Shown here piece after piece: positions 34,226-45,089 of a stretch of DNA of 64,000 nt. Within the stretch, counting starts at the first letter, position 1. Each line of letters starts with the position of its first letter. Below the pieces are notes generated by a model, which did not search any database, was not told the DNA's origin, and saw only the letters and a list, made by a program, of their open reading frames with translations. The DNA comes from Cardiocondyla obscurior (Eukaryota; Arthropoda; Insecta; Hymenoptera; Formicidae). A program made the position numbers and the translations under genes. Where the stretch lies: positions 5,372,001 to 5,436,000 of the forward strand of contig NC_091864.1 of NCBI RefSeq assembly GCF_019399895.1. Direction: 5' to 3'.

Positions 34226-35590
34226 CTCCCGTCTCCCTTTCCCGCTTCGCGCGCTTGTCCGTGCACCGCGAAGTCGATCGGATTCGAGCGCCGAGGAGTA
34301 TTTCTATGATTTACTCTCTCTCGACTAACGTCGCCCTGCATCCCCGGCGACAACGCAGCAAGGATACTGTTTAGATTGTCATAATAGGATTGTCTTCTTT
34401 TTCCCGCTGGCTGTTCGATTTAACGTAGCGAATATCGGAAAAGTAAAGTAAACGATTTCAGACTGCAGTAGAAAGATTTAGAGCGGCAGGAAATCTAAAG
34501 TTTGTCAGCACGCTGTGTATTTCCCTTTTTTTTTTTTTTTTTTTTTTTTTTCTTAAGAATATAAATTTACGCAGCTTTTGCCAGGTCAAAGACAATTTTT
34601 AAACAAAATACTAGAAATTGTAACAGCGTTATAAGTGTAATAAAGTCGAAAAGAATTTCTAGTCTAAAGATGTAAAAAGTAAAATATAAAAAAAAACTTT
34701 TTATTTTTAAAAAATTAAGTTTTAATTTAGAAAGTTATTTTTATTTTTTAAATATATTTCGTATGTAAAATAAATGTGGAAAATAATTTTTCAAATTAAA
34801 GTCAGATTTGTATGAAAAATTTCACCAACAATAAAAAAATTATTTCTCCGATATTAAACTATTTTGTGAACAAATATTCGAAACATTTTAGTACAGGAAA
34901 ACTGATACACAATTTTCTAAAATACATATTGAAATAAAGGGTGATTCCGCTAAAAAAAATTAATAAAATAAAAAATAAAAAAAATAAAAAGAGTTGTTTT
35001 ATTTTATTATCTTTATGTGTCTTTATACGTCTTTGAACTAGAAAACTTTTAAATTTTATTACCCATTTTACTACTTATTCTTCTCCTGAACAACTATCGA
35101 CCGTTTCGTAGTTTTAGCACTTACGTCTTGCCGCGTCTGGTTAAGATAATATAATACAAGAACGTGCACTTCTTACTTAGGTCCGATTACACCGAAAGAT
35201 TTTCCAGAAAAACTTAAAAAAAAAAAAGAGCGGTAAATCTACATTTCCGAAAATGTTATTCCATGGGTATTCGCGTGCTGGATGGAAACGTTGAGGCTGC
35301 GTTGAGGTGGCTACTTTGCGGGGCCGAATATCGATTCCGTGTTGCAGCAGGAGATATCGAAAATATTGTCGTTTGTATGTAGCCGAAGGAGCGAGCGGGC
35401 GCGATTTAGGATTTCAGATAAATAGTTACGACTGCATCCCCCATCCCTAGGCGGTCCTCTGCGCGGTTCCCGATTCAGAGCGTTTTACGCGAAAATTCAG
35501 AGGCTTACGCGTCGGCAGGTGTTGTCCCTTGGAGAACGATATCGATTCTGTGCCGTTGAGCATGAGCGATTTAAGCGTCGAAAATAGTAC
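34131..35590 (+). repeat. Pair of diverged repeats containing CGATATCGAT
   Basis: Segments around 34151-34209 and 35529-35587 align in the same orientation. They share a 14-base identity, GAACGATATCGATT (34156-34169 and 35534-35547), followed by a matched GAGC.TGAGCGATTT block. A shorter related block (ATATCGATTCCGTG) lies near 35327. The offset between the two main copies is 1378 bases. Confidence 0.55.
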
Positions 35591-36580
35591 GGCTTATAAA
35601 GCCACTGTTCTGCCAAATCAGCCCGGAAACGGGAGATTTTTTTTCTTTCTTTTTTTTTTTTTCTTAAGTTAACTCTTTCAATTAAACTCTATTCTTCCCT
35701 CCTCGAGATTCTCGCTTTAAATAACTCAAGATGCGTTATTGGTTGCTATATCGTCAGGATTAACCGTAAATAACATTGAAGACTAACTCTCTTACATGAT
35801 AATAATCAAAGTAAACGGCACTGGTTTTAGTCGGTTTTCTCGGAATCTTTATCGAGAGAAATTTCAGGTTGACTTTGGGGTGTTAATGTTCGGCTCGTAT
35901 AATCTACGACGATCGTAAGGACGTCATTATGGCGCCGCAGTGTCTCTAATCAGCGCTGGCAATCTTTCGATATCTACAGAAACCATGTCACGTAAATGTG
36001 GGCTATCGGGGCTGTAAGTCACAGCGGGTAATCGTGACATAATAATGTGCGCGTTACAAGCGAGATGTCGGCGACGATAAAATCACCCTTTTTACAAAAT
36101 TAGATTAATAATTCCATCAGAGAGGCAAGAAAAGAGAAGGGCACCGTTAGTCACTCCGCGGTCGAAATTGAAATCAAAGTCGTTCGCAAAATTATCTCCC
36201 TCCGTAAATATGAATATCTTTTAAAATAACCACCGGTTATTTTCGCTTGCGTTAATTCCAAAAGTTATCTATTATATATCTTGGCTAACCGAGATCGCGC
36301 GCGCGCGTGACCCAAATTACGTTACGGAAGTGAAAATATTTTCGTACCCGCGGTACCCTTATAAAACGCAATTGTCGGTTTTATAACTGTGTTAAAGATT
36401 TAGCTGCGCCATGGGAATATTACGCGCGTGCATTAATGGATGTGATTACCGATAACGACTTCCTGACAGACTCGCGAGTCGGCGCCGCGGCAGGAAGGCG
36501 GCTTCGCGGACGATACTTCCCGACATTTATCGAGATTCCTCCCCGACAACGTCGCCTTTAAAACAGTATATTAGGCCGTA
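34230..36580. other. No gene recognised beyond the repeats listed
   Basis: AT-rich at 34.5-35.2 kb and mixed afterwards. No coding sequence or RNA gene was supported. Confidence 0.5.
34526..34551. repeat. Poly(T) tract
   Basis: Twenty-six uninterrupted T residues followed by CTTAAG. Confidence 0.9.
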
Positions 36581-36583
36581 AGC

Positions 36584-36646
36584 TATAAATCAGACCGCCG
36601 GGGCGGCAGTTGTGTCGGTTGGTGGTCGTGATAGTGCTTAGTAAGT
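36584..36646 (+). promoter_or_regulatory. Candidate TATA promoter with a minimal first exon
   Basis: TATAAAT at 36584-36590 is followed by possible initiators GCAGTTGTG (A at 36608, spacing 24) or TCGGTT (spacing about 33), then a consensus donor GTAAGT at 36641. This would leave an untranslated first exon of about 25-33 bases. No next exon was found in the window. Confidence 0.3.
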
Positions 36647-36698
36647 AAGACAGTATGCCGCGCCCCGCGTTGTACGTGTTACATTAGATGCGCCTACG

Positions 36699-37039
36699 TA
36701 CAGGGCGTATCAGAAATGTGGGCTTTCAGACGCGAATCCTTTAATGACTTTACAAAGCCTAGGTCTCTTATCAAGAGTCTCGATTGAACATTACTCGAGC
36801 GGAATAACGATACAGATTTCATATGAACAAACGAAAGTGATAAAGCAAAGTGCAATAAGACAGGGCTCTTTCTCGTAATTATTTGTTTTAATTTTATAAC
36901 ATATTGTCACTGCATCTTTTGTTTAAACCGATAACGTTAACGAGTTCGAAAGTTATCATCGCGAAACGTTTTCTAAACGACAAATCGTCTCTGTCTTAGA
37001 TTATCCTTAGATCGCGCGCGATTTCTGATGCATCCTGTA
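36699..37039. mobile_element. MITE-like element with terminal inverted repeats
   Basis: The left end TACAGGGCGTATCAGAAAT (36699-36717) and the reverse complement of the right end, TACAGGATGCATCAGAAAT (37021-37039), match at 16 of 19 bases, and all three differences are transitions. The element is 341 bases and has no ORF of transposase type, so it would be non-autonomous. If the TA at each end is the target, TA duplication fits the Tc1/mariner group. The four bases TACG also occur just outside both ends (36695-36698 and 37040-37043), so a 4-base duplication is an alternative. It lies just downstream of the candidate promoter at 36584. Confidence 0.6.
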
Positions 37040-37383
37040 TACGCGCGCAACGTACATAGAATGCCAGCAGGTCGGAGTCACGAGATTTCCCGGGTAGCCT
37101 GCTGCTACAATATTGCTCTTCCTTGGCGTCAAGCCAACTCTTGCCTTTGCCCAAGGCGAGGGGACGAGAGGGACGGTAAGAGGGCGCGGAAAGGAGACGA
37201 ACGGATTCGGAATAAGAATAGGACGGAGCAAGCGAATACCTATCATGTGAATAAGCTCTACAGCGTATGTAGGCGTCCTTTTAATCTGTATACCTCCCCA
37301 TTCCTCCGTCACAGTGCCCTTTTCACCCCTTTTATTTTCTCCCTCTCTTACTCTCCTATCCCTATCTTTCTTTTTATCATCGC

Positions 37384-37412
<29 letters not shown>
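37384..37412. repeat. Poly(T) tract of 29
   Basis: Uninterrupted T run following a pyrimidine-rich stretch. It creates spurious Phe or Lys runs in overlapping ORFs. Confidence 0.95.
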
Positions 37413-37414
<2 letters not shown>

Positions 37415-38304
37415 GTTTTTTTTCCTCGATACTGCGTTAAACGGTATCTTATCCCTGCCTTGGCGAGCGTGGCCGCCATTCAATCTTCGTCTGTCAATCG
37501 CCGGATTTAGCCACGGTCTTCGAAAGCATCAACGAGGATAATGGTGATAAAGGGAAAGATTATAGAGCGGATACGTTATCCTTTCCCGCGGAGAGATTAG
37601 ATTCAAACTGAGGTTCGCTTTCAAGAATCTTATCGAACCGCTCGTAATGACAGTGTTTCGGCAAAGGCGCGTTTCATAAATAAGTTAGATTGTTAGAATG
37701 TAATATTTGACATTTACGCTACGCGCGTACATGGTTTCTTTTACTACTAATAAAAATGTTATCCTATCTCAAAAAAAAGCCATGTTAGGTTAAGCCGAAT
37801 CAAATTTATTGTTACTGCTTTTTCGCGATAGTGATAATTAAGACCAAGTTCGTATTACAAATTTCATATTTCTTGTACTCTATAAAATTCAATTCTCATA
37901 AATGTGAGATATTTCAAAAATAAAATGAAATGTTTCAACGAGCTTCCGCTGGCGAATTTGTGAATTCGTAAAGTCGGTTTCGCAGTGTCTGGAGTTCCAA
38001 ACTCTTCGCGATCCTCGCGCTGCTATGTCAAGCGAAATAAATTCTTGAAATTATTTTACGATAAGTTATTTGAATAATCATAAATTAGTATGGAAATTTC
38101 TAAGAAATCAGTATGAGACCTCGTTATGAGCTTTCGCAGAGAAGTGAATGCAATTCACGATCTGTGCGACTTTATCAAGATTGGTTAATTACTTTTTGTT
38201 GAATTTACTCGAGAATATATACGGAAAGTCGATGAAAATATTGATCGGCTGATATCCCACGTAAATTTATATATTTTAAATATTATTATTTACTTGTTTA
38301 ATAA

Positions 38305-38349
38305 ATTGTAATTTAATTAATTGTAATTCAATTGATTGTAATTTAATTG
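38305..38349. repeat. Three tandem copies of a 15-base AT-rich unit
   Basis: ATTGTAATTTAATTA, ATTGTAATTCAATTG and ATTGTAATTTAATTG follow each other directly, differing at one or two positions. Confidence 0.9.
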
Positions 38350-41300
38350 ACTTAGTAATACCACGAACATCCGGCGGATTTATCAATAAAAAAAAACAAA
38401 AAAAAAACGCTAGTTGGGAAGACCGTGCGCAAGTTATTAACGCTTAATTAGTTTTAAAACTCGATACACGTTTGCCTTTTTGCACGTTTGATAGTTTTTA
38501 AACTTTTTTTTTTAATACTGTGGGCAACAATAAATAATACTAATTAGCGCGTGCAATGTTCTTCCTCAACGAGAGCTGTGACGGATGCGTCAGTAACGTG
38601 TAACGTACGGATCCGGTCTAACGATAAATTGCACCGGGCGCGTCGCTACCTCACGAAAACATCGTTTCCGCGAACATCGGTCCGCTACGTACCAGCTGCC
38701 GGCCACCTTATCCTTCTTCATTACTACTCGGCCGAACTTTTTGGCGTACGCTCGGTTGAATTATATTTTCCCCGCGGTTGCAACCCACTCGCAGACGTCG
38801 CGAGAACGTCCCGAAGATGCCCGCAGACTCGTTATTTTCCCGCGACTCTCGAGAGACAATCTGGGAAATCCCGTCGTCGAAGTTTTTTTACTGTATATTG
38901 CCAGCGGACGATAGAAACCGACGATTAGACAGACGGAAAAAGATAACCCGTACAAGAAGATTGAAAGCCCAGGAGGAAAACGTGTCGGATGGGGAAAAAC
39001 TGGTAAAGAGCGAAATAGACCGGCAATCGGGAGGAGACGCCGGTCCTCGCGATGGTTGATCGGTCACCCTCCGGGGGTGGTTTGCCCGGTTAACCAATGC
39101 AGTACGACGCAGCGGGGTGTCCTATTGCACCCAGCTTGAAAATCGCTCGAGTGTACCGGCGACCCGGCCGGCCTGCGGTCGCTCATTCGATGTTATATCT
39201 GCAGTATTATATAGATGCAACACGCGCACTGGTACATACATACGGAGACAGATACAGACATTAGCGCACGCGATCGTTCCACGGATACGCGCCGTGTAGG
39301 GACACGAGACAACGGCGCTTCCGGGTCCCCGCGGGAGGGCGGCAATGGGCGGATGAGTATCGGTGTTAACGTCTCAGTGGACACGCCGTGGCACTGTCCG
39401 CTCTGACCGATAACGTTGCCAACTCGTTAGAAATGAATGGGAGGAGTGTTCACGGGGGGGTCCAGGTGACACAGGAGGGGCAACGGGAACAATGGAATCC
39501 GACTGTCCGGTTCAAACGCGGTCGCTCTTCGAGACTTTGTCGGCGCACCTCGTCCTCAATTATTCCGATACCCCGTAATCAACCTCGAGAGTGCGGTTTG
39601 ATTGCGCTCGTTCGTATCACGAATTGCGGAAGTGGATGAGAGCACCGCGAAATGGTGTGTCTTGAGAAATTGAGACGTAAAAGACATTCGGTCACGTAGA
39701 ACAACATGGAGTGATTTCGCTTCGCGATCGACCCCCTTGTCGCCAAAGTAATCAAAAGAGCGTTAATCGCCCGTAACGTGATTAATTTCATTTTATTGCT
39801 CCACCCGCTTCTTATTTACGAGCGATTATCCGCGCGGAGATGTCTCGGCTATCTTGGGTGTACCTTTTATCCGGCTCTTTCGATCGCGGAAGGGAGTAAG
39901 GCTTTTAACATAAGCGGATTTCGAGTAACTTCCAAGTGAACGTAAAATGGAAATAAGGAAGTACGTGTATCGGGGGATATTCGACGTCGATGGCTTTTTT
40001 TGAGAACTCAGCCGCGGGATCGCGAGGGTGGTGTCTGGTTACATGTTTAAGAAGCGGGCCTTTAATATTCACGCGTAAACTTGAGATATCGGCCGGCAGC
40101 TGGGACGAGCGCGGTCGCCGGGCAATTGTAAATTCAAATCGTCGTTAAAGTTTAAAGCGGCCGAGCCCCGCGACGTGCTCCTTTGAAAGAACATCGCCGA
40201 AGAAAATTACAACCTTCCTCACCGTCGATATCATCACGAGCGCGCGCTTTTTGGGTCAATTGGTCGAACTCGCGGACGAACTGACATTCCGAGACGGTTA
40301 TCTTATCCCAGTCGGCATTATCCCCGTTCAAATATGCAGGTCGCGCTCCTCGCCGAGCGCGAAGCGAACGAGAGCGACTTATCCCGTGCCCGAGATAAGG
40401 CCGCCTTTCCGCGAGATGCTCCGTCTACCGTGAGGGTGATCATGTCGCACGATCGTAAGAACTTTCGCCGCGGCAGTAGATCACTGTAAACCACTGCATG
40501 TGACGCGCCCGAGAACTTTGCAAAACTTTCGTTTCCCTTAAACTGGCGCGCGGTATTAAACCCTCGAGGTTAGCCCACGGGATAACGACGGAGTTGCAAA
40601 TCGATCGCCGCCGGTCGGCGGAGCGAGCTCGGCGAGACGATTGCGAATCCGGTCGTCCTGGCTTCGCGCTCGTAGATCGCTATCGGGATTGACATTAGAT
40701 CCTACATCGACTTTTAATGCAGCAGCTCTCGCCGACTACCGCGATCGTCGTTTCCCGATGCGGGATGAACTCCGAATACAAACCGCGGTATAAGCTATCC
40801 AAGTTCCGCGGCGAATAATCCAGCGTAGGGACGTTTACCGTGTACTCCGGAAAAGTTATTTAAAGCGATCGTAGCAGTCTTAATTGGCTATCGCAAATTA
40901 TGTAACTTCGTATTTTACTTGATAATTAGCGGGTCCATTTCACTCATTCGCTTTGGCTTCTACACACACAATTAAGGATTATGCTAATTGAAGAATGTTT
41001 TGTCTCAATTCGGAACGTTTGATTAAATTCCGTGTATAATATTTAATCGATCGATTTACAAATATATATATTATCCTCTGATAAACTCGCGTGCGTGAAA
41101 CGTGTCGTCGTTATTATTATCAACTCCGTTTCTCTGAAATTTTTTGCTAAGATGATAAAGGGACAAACTGAAGGAGCTATCTTTTTTCCGGCGGGAAACG
41201 ATTGTCAGCAACGAGGGGGGAGGTCGAAGGGGGGCTCAGACACCGTGAATGCTTCATAAACTTTTGGGCGGGGCGGACAAAGTGATCCCCGTGCTTTGGA

Positions 41301-44300
41301 CGAGAGAGATCCTCGACGACGTGGCGGAAGGATGCTGTAAGCATTGTCGCCGCAGGTTTATGATGGATAGACGGACGAAGGAATTCCGGGAGGTCTTCCG
41401 AGCATGCCGTTCAAGCGCCGCTTGATTCCCGGGACGGAATGCGCGCGTCCCTTAAAAACCGGGGGGGTCGCGGATAAACTCGAGTAATTTGTCACTTTGC
41501 CGCCGTCTCTTGTACAACGGCTGCGACGGCACGCCCTTCATCGTTCGCGTAAAAAGTGAGTCGTTTCTTCTCCCGCTCCTCTCCTCCGGCGCATACCGTT
41601 TCCTTGCTCTCGCATGCCGAGATATGACTTTCTGCCCGCGGCAGAAACGCCAAGGAAAAAGGGCAACAACCGAGCGGAAGTCATTTCGCTCCACTTTTGA
41701 TTGTTTCGCGAGCGATTATTTTCTCTCCATTTAGTATCTCGTTTACTTCACCGCATTTAGTTTTGTCACACAGATTTATTAAATATTTATACTTCGAGGG
41801 ACGCTTGGTAGGCTTGTAAAATACCACGAGAATTTTCACTTTTGGCGTGTTATTACTACCGAGTTGCAGTTTGTGTAAAAAGTATTTGATATATATAAAA
41901 AAAAAGAGATACGCCCCTCATTTGTGACAATTGTCGCGAGACTGGCCGTTCGTAATTTTCGCGATCGAAAAGGACCTAATGAAATCCCGGGGCTAATATC
42001 GCTCCGGCGACATACGACATGTTTTAAGAAAATCGAGAAAACGGAGAAGCTGCGCTCGTTATCCGCGCTGTCCTCCTCTCTCGTTTGCTGTTCGATCTTT
42101 TCTTTTGCACGTGCATTATCGCACCAAAAATAGTCGAGTCAAGATTGCACGGTGCCGAACGGTCATATCGATTTTAGATCGTTACTTCCTGAAAGAAGCC
42201 GGAGATTCTATCGTCAATAACGAACGCGGACGGAAAGAGGGGAACCGTCGCAATTTTAAGGCTTTTTCTTTCATTCTGCTCGGAAAAGCGCAACCACGTC
42301 GTCGGACGTGTGCGCGTGTACGACGTATACCCGCGTACGTCTGCACGCGCACGCGTGTATGTGTGTGTGAAATGCAGTAAAAAGTACACGACACAATCTG
42401 GAGGCGCTTAGTTTCATCTTTCTTTCGACTCGCCCACCTTTTTTTCATTTCAGCTCTACTTTTTTCCTCTCTTCCGCACATCTATGCGCGCACGCAGTTA
42501 CCGCGGAGTATCTGCCTATTTCTCTAAAGAGGCTCCTCGGCCGAGGAATAAAGAGCGCGCGCTTGCGTTAATTCGCGACGAGAAGGAGCAAACTAGACAT
42601 AATTACAGATGATACACCGACGCTTGTTTGCGGACCGCTATTACGGGGCTAAGCGGCGCACGGCTAAAAGCTTCATTTAGCGACGATGAAATTCCGGGGA
42701 AAGACGCGTCGCGTAAACGGGGGGGCCTTCTCTGTTTCATTAACGTCTTAACGGAATTCCAAACGTCGGTGCGGCGTCATGTTTGCCGTGAAATTATTGA
42801 CCGGCTGATCGACTGGCGCTTAATTCCACAAACGGCTCGGCGTGTTCGAAGAGCGGGTCCGGATCGATGATGGCTCGTGGTGACGCGAACGGCCGAAAAC
42901 ACGCCGGGCATCGTAAAGGCATCGCTCCGACGGCGCTCGCAAGTGCAACGCGCCACGATCAAACGTTGCAATTAAGTAGGCGCGCCGGCTATCTCGTCGC
43001 GAGATCTACCTACGTGTACCGGGGATCCTGTGTGCCTATTCGCGGTCACGAAGGTGCACGCCGGCTGTACATTACCTGCCGAACTTCGAGCCCGATCGAT
43101 ACCCGCTTTATGTTACTGCCTGCCCGGCGAAGAGTAACAGCGCATCGTTGTAACGAAATGGATAATATGACCGTTCGACGCGGGTGGAAATTGCATCGCG
43201 TTGATTACACGCGACGCATGTGTAATAGAACGCGCACGTCAAATCTGTCATGGAAACAACTAATTGATTATTAAGCTAATTAAGTGATAATTATATGCGG
43301 TATTAGATTTACTTATATATATAGCTGTAGATCCAACGTGTATGCATTGATATCGTTGCCTAAATGTATCGATAAAAAATCGTAAGGGTGCCCCGCATAT
43401 CTCCGTAACATTAATTGTTGAAAATTAAAGTAACATTTTCGTTTCTCGCGGAAACAGTAAAACTAACATCTCCCTTGGAAGCGTGAATTTCTTGCTGCGG
43501 CGCTAATTCGTCCCTTGCCAATTTGTCTTACGGAAGATAAAAATAAGGAGTATGTTGCACACCCCCGGGGAAGAGGGTGCGGGGTGGCTCGGCGAGGAGT
43601 TACCACAGATAAGGGACACGGTGGACGAGGGTACGAGCCGCGCAAGATGGGACACTCGTTTGTCATCGTTGAATAATCGCGGGGAACAGCGTGGTGTAAC
43701 GCGCGAAGGGGCGAGTCGCGGCGGAAGGGTGGGCGTTTAAAAGTACAATGGAGACCATTTACCCTCGACCCTTGGCTCGCTCTTCTCCGCGGACCGGAAT
43801 TACCTCGAGGAGGGTTGGAATTCGGTCTATTGACGCGACCGTGTATCCGTGTGCGTGCACGGCTATTTCGCGTGGCTCACGCGAGACGAAGTCGCTTCTT
43901 TCCATCGGTGGCATGTTCCTGACAACGTTGGACGGAGATGATAACTAACAGCATCTTCCACCTGTATTTCCGAACATCAGCGTGTTTTTGTCACGCACTA
44001 ATGCCGCCGTCCTCCGCCATCGTAATTTATCACTGTCGCGCGCGCTCTCTCCTCCAGTATCGTGTCGGCAACAGCCATTTTATCGCGCGAGACAATGAAT
44101 ACAACCTCGTGCAAAGTAACTGAATTTATTATTCTTTATCGGCGGGACAGTTGACCGCGGGCCCTTCACCAAAGCGCGGTTTTTAAGGATGACGCGCGAC
44201 GGTTTATTGTTCCATCGCTGCCGTCTCGAGAGAATCGCCTATCACATAGTATATGCACACGTTGCGATTTTTTCGGAAATTGAGATTGATCGTACGTACG

Positions 44301-45011
44301 AAAGTCAGTTGGTTGCCTGGTGTTATGAGACGTACCGATCTCGGCGATCGGGTGTCGTACGCTTCGAAAGGGGTATCGTTCCCCGAGTTTCGCAATCTGA
44401 TTTATGACAGCCTGTGATCGCTTACCAGCGTATCCTCGGGCAAAGGAGGAGCAATTCGTATCTGCCGTGGATTTGATGGGTCTCTGTACGACGATCGTCT
44501 ATGTTCCTGGATGTTCGTACGTCATCCGATGTACAGGTATAGACTGCACGTCAATCTCGAAATTAACGTCGCCGCTAACGATACTGAAAGACAGAATTTT
44601 TTTTGTTAAAGGAATATTTGATACACGTGCACGTTCAAGCGTAAACGATACCTATCGTAAAAAGGAATAAATAATGTTTGTACGTTGAATCAAAAATATT
44701 TTAAATCGTTTACATTTAACTGAAGCGATAAACTTCGGAACTCGTATATTATAATTAATATTATAATTAACAATTTGCATGGGAGATGAAATTTTAGTTA
44801 TTTAAATAATTAAATAATCAGCGGTATAATGTGATTACGGTAGATTCAATAACGAGGAACGACTGTTGATCTCTTCTCGTCGGTGTTACGTAAGCCTCAC
44901 CGTGCGATCGAGCAAGAGGCCGGGCCGCCCGTTCTAATTACTCAAGATGGGTGGAATATCAACATTTGCGCGCCAATGCGAACGTACCCGTTCGGTCGAT
45001 GCGTCACGTCA

Positions 45012-45031
45012 GATATACATATATATATGTA

Positions 45032-45086
<55 letters not shown>
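45012..45086. repeat. (TA)n microsatellite with TG interruptions
   Basis: About 75 bases of TA dinucleotides, interrupted near the left end by CA and TG steps. It generates overlapping Tyr-Ile repeats in three plus-strand frames. Confidence 0.95.
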
Positions 45087-45088
<2 letters not shown>

Positions 45089-45089
45089 A

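Larger units (their letters stand above)
37044..45000. other. Long stretch without a recognised gene
   Basis: CpG-rich blocks at about 38.6-40.8, 41.2-41.7 and 42.3-44.2 kb alternate with AT-rich sequence. Many 60-135 codon ORFs occur on both strands in the CpG-rich blocks, without domains, signal peptides or paired splice sites that I could support. A pyrimidine-purine stretch of CGTGTG/CACGCG type lies near 42310-42370. No tRNA or known miRNA was recognised. Confidence 0.45.

Noticed and set aside
37007..37541. 158- and 160-codon ORFs with polylysine or polyphenylalanine
   Set aside because: Run through the 29-base poly(T) tract and overlap the end of the MITE-like element. Not protein-like.
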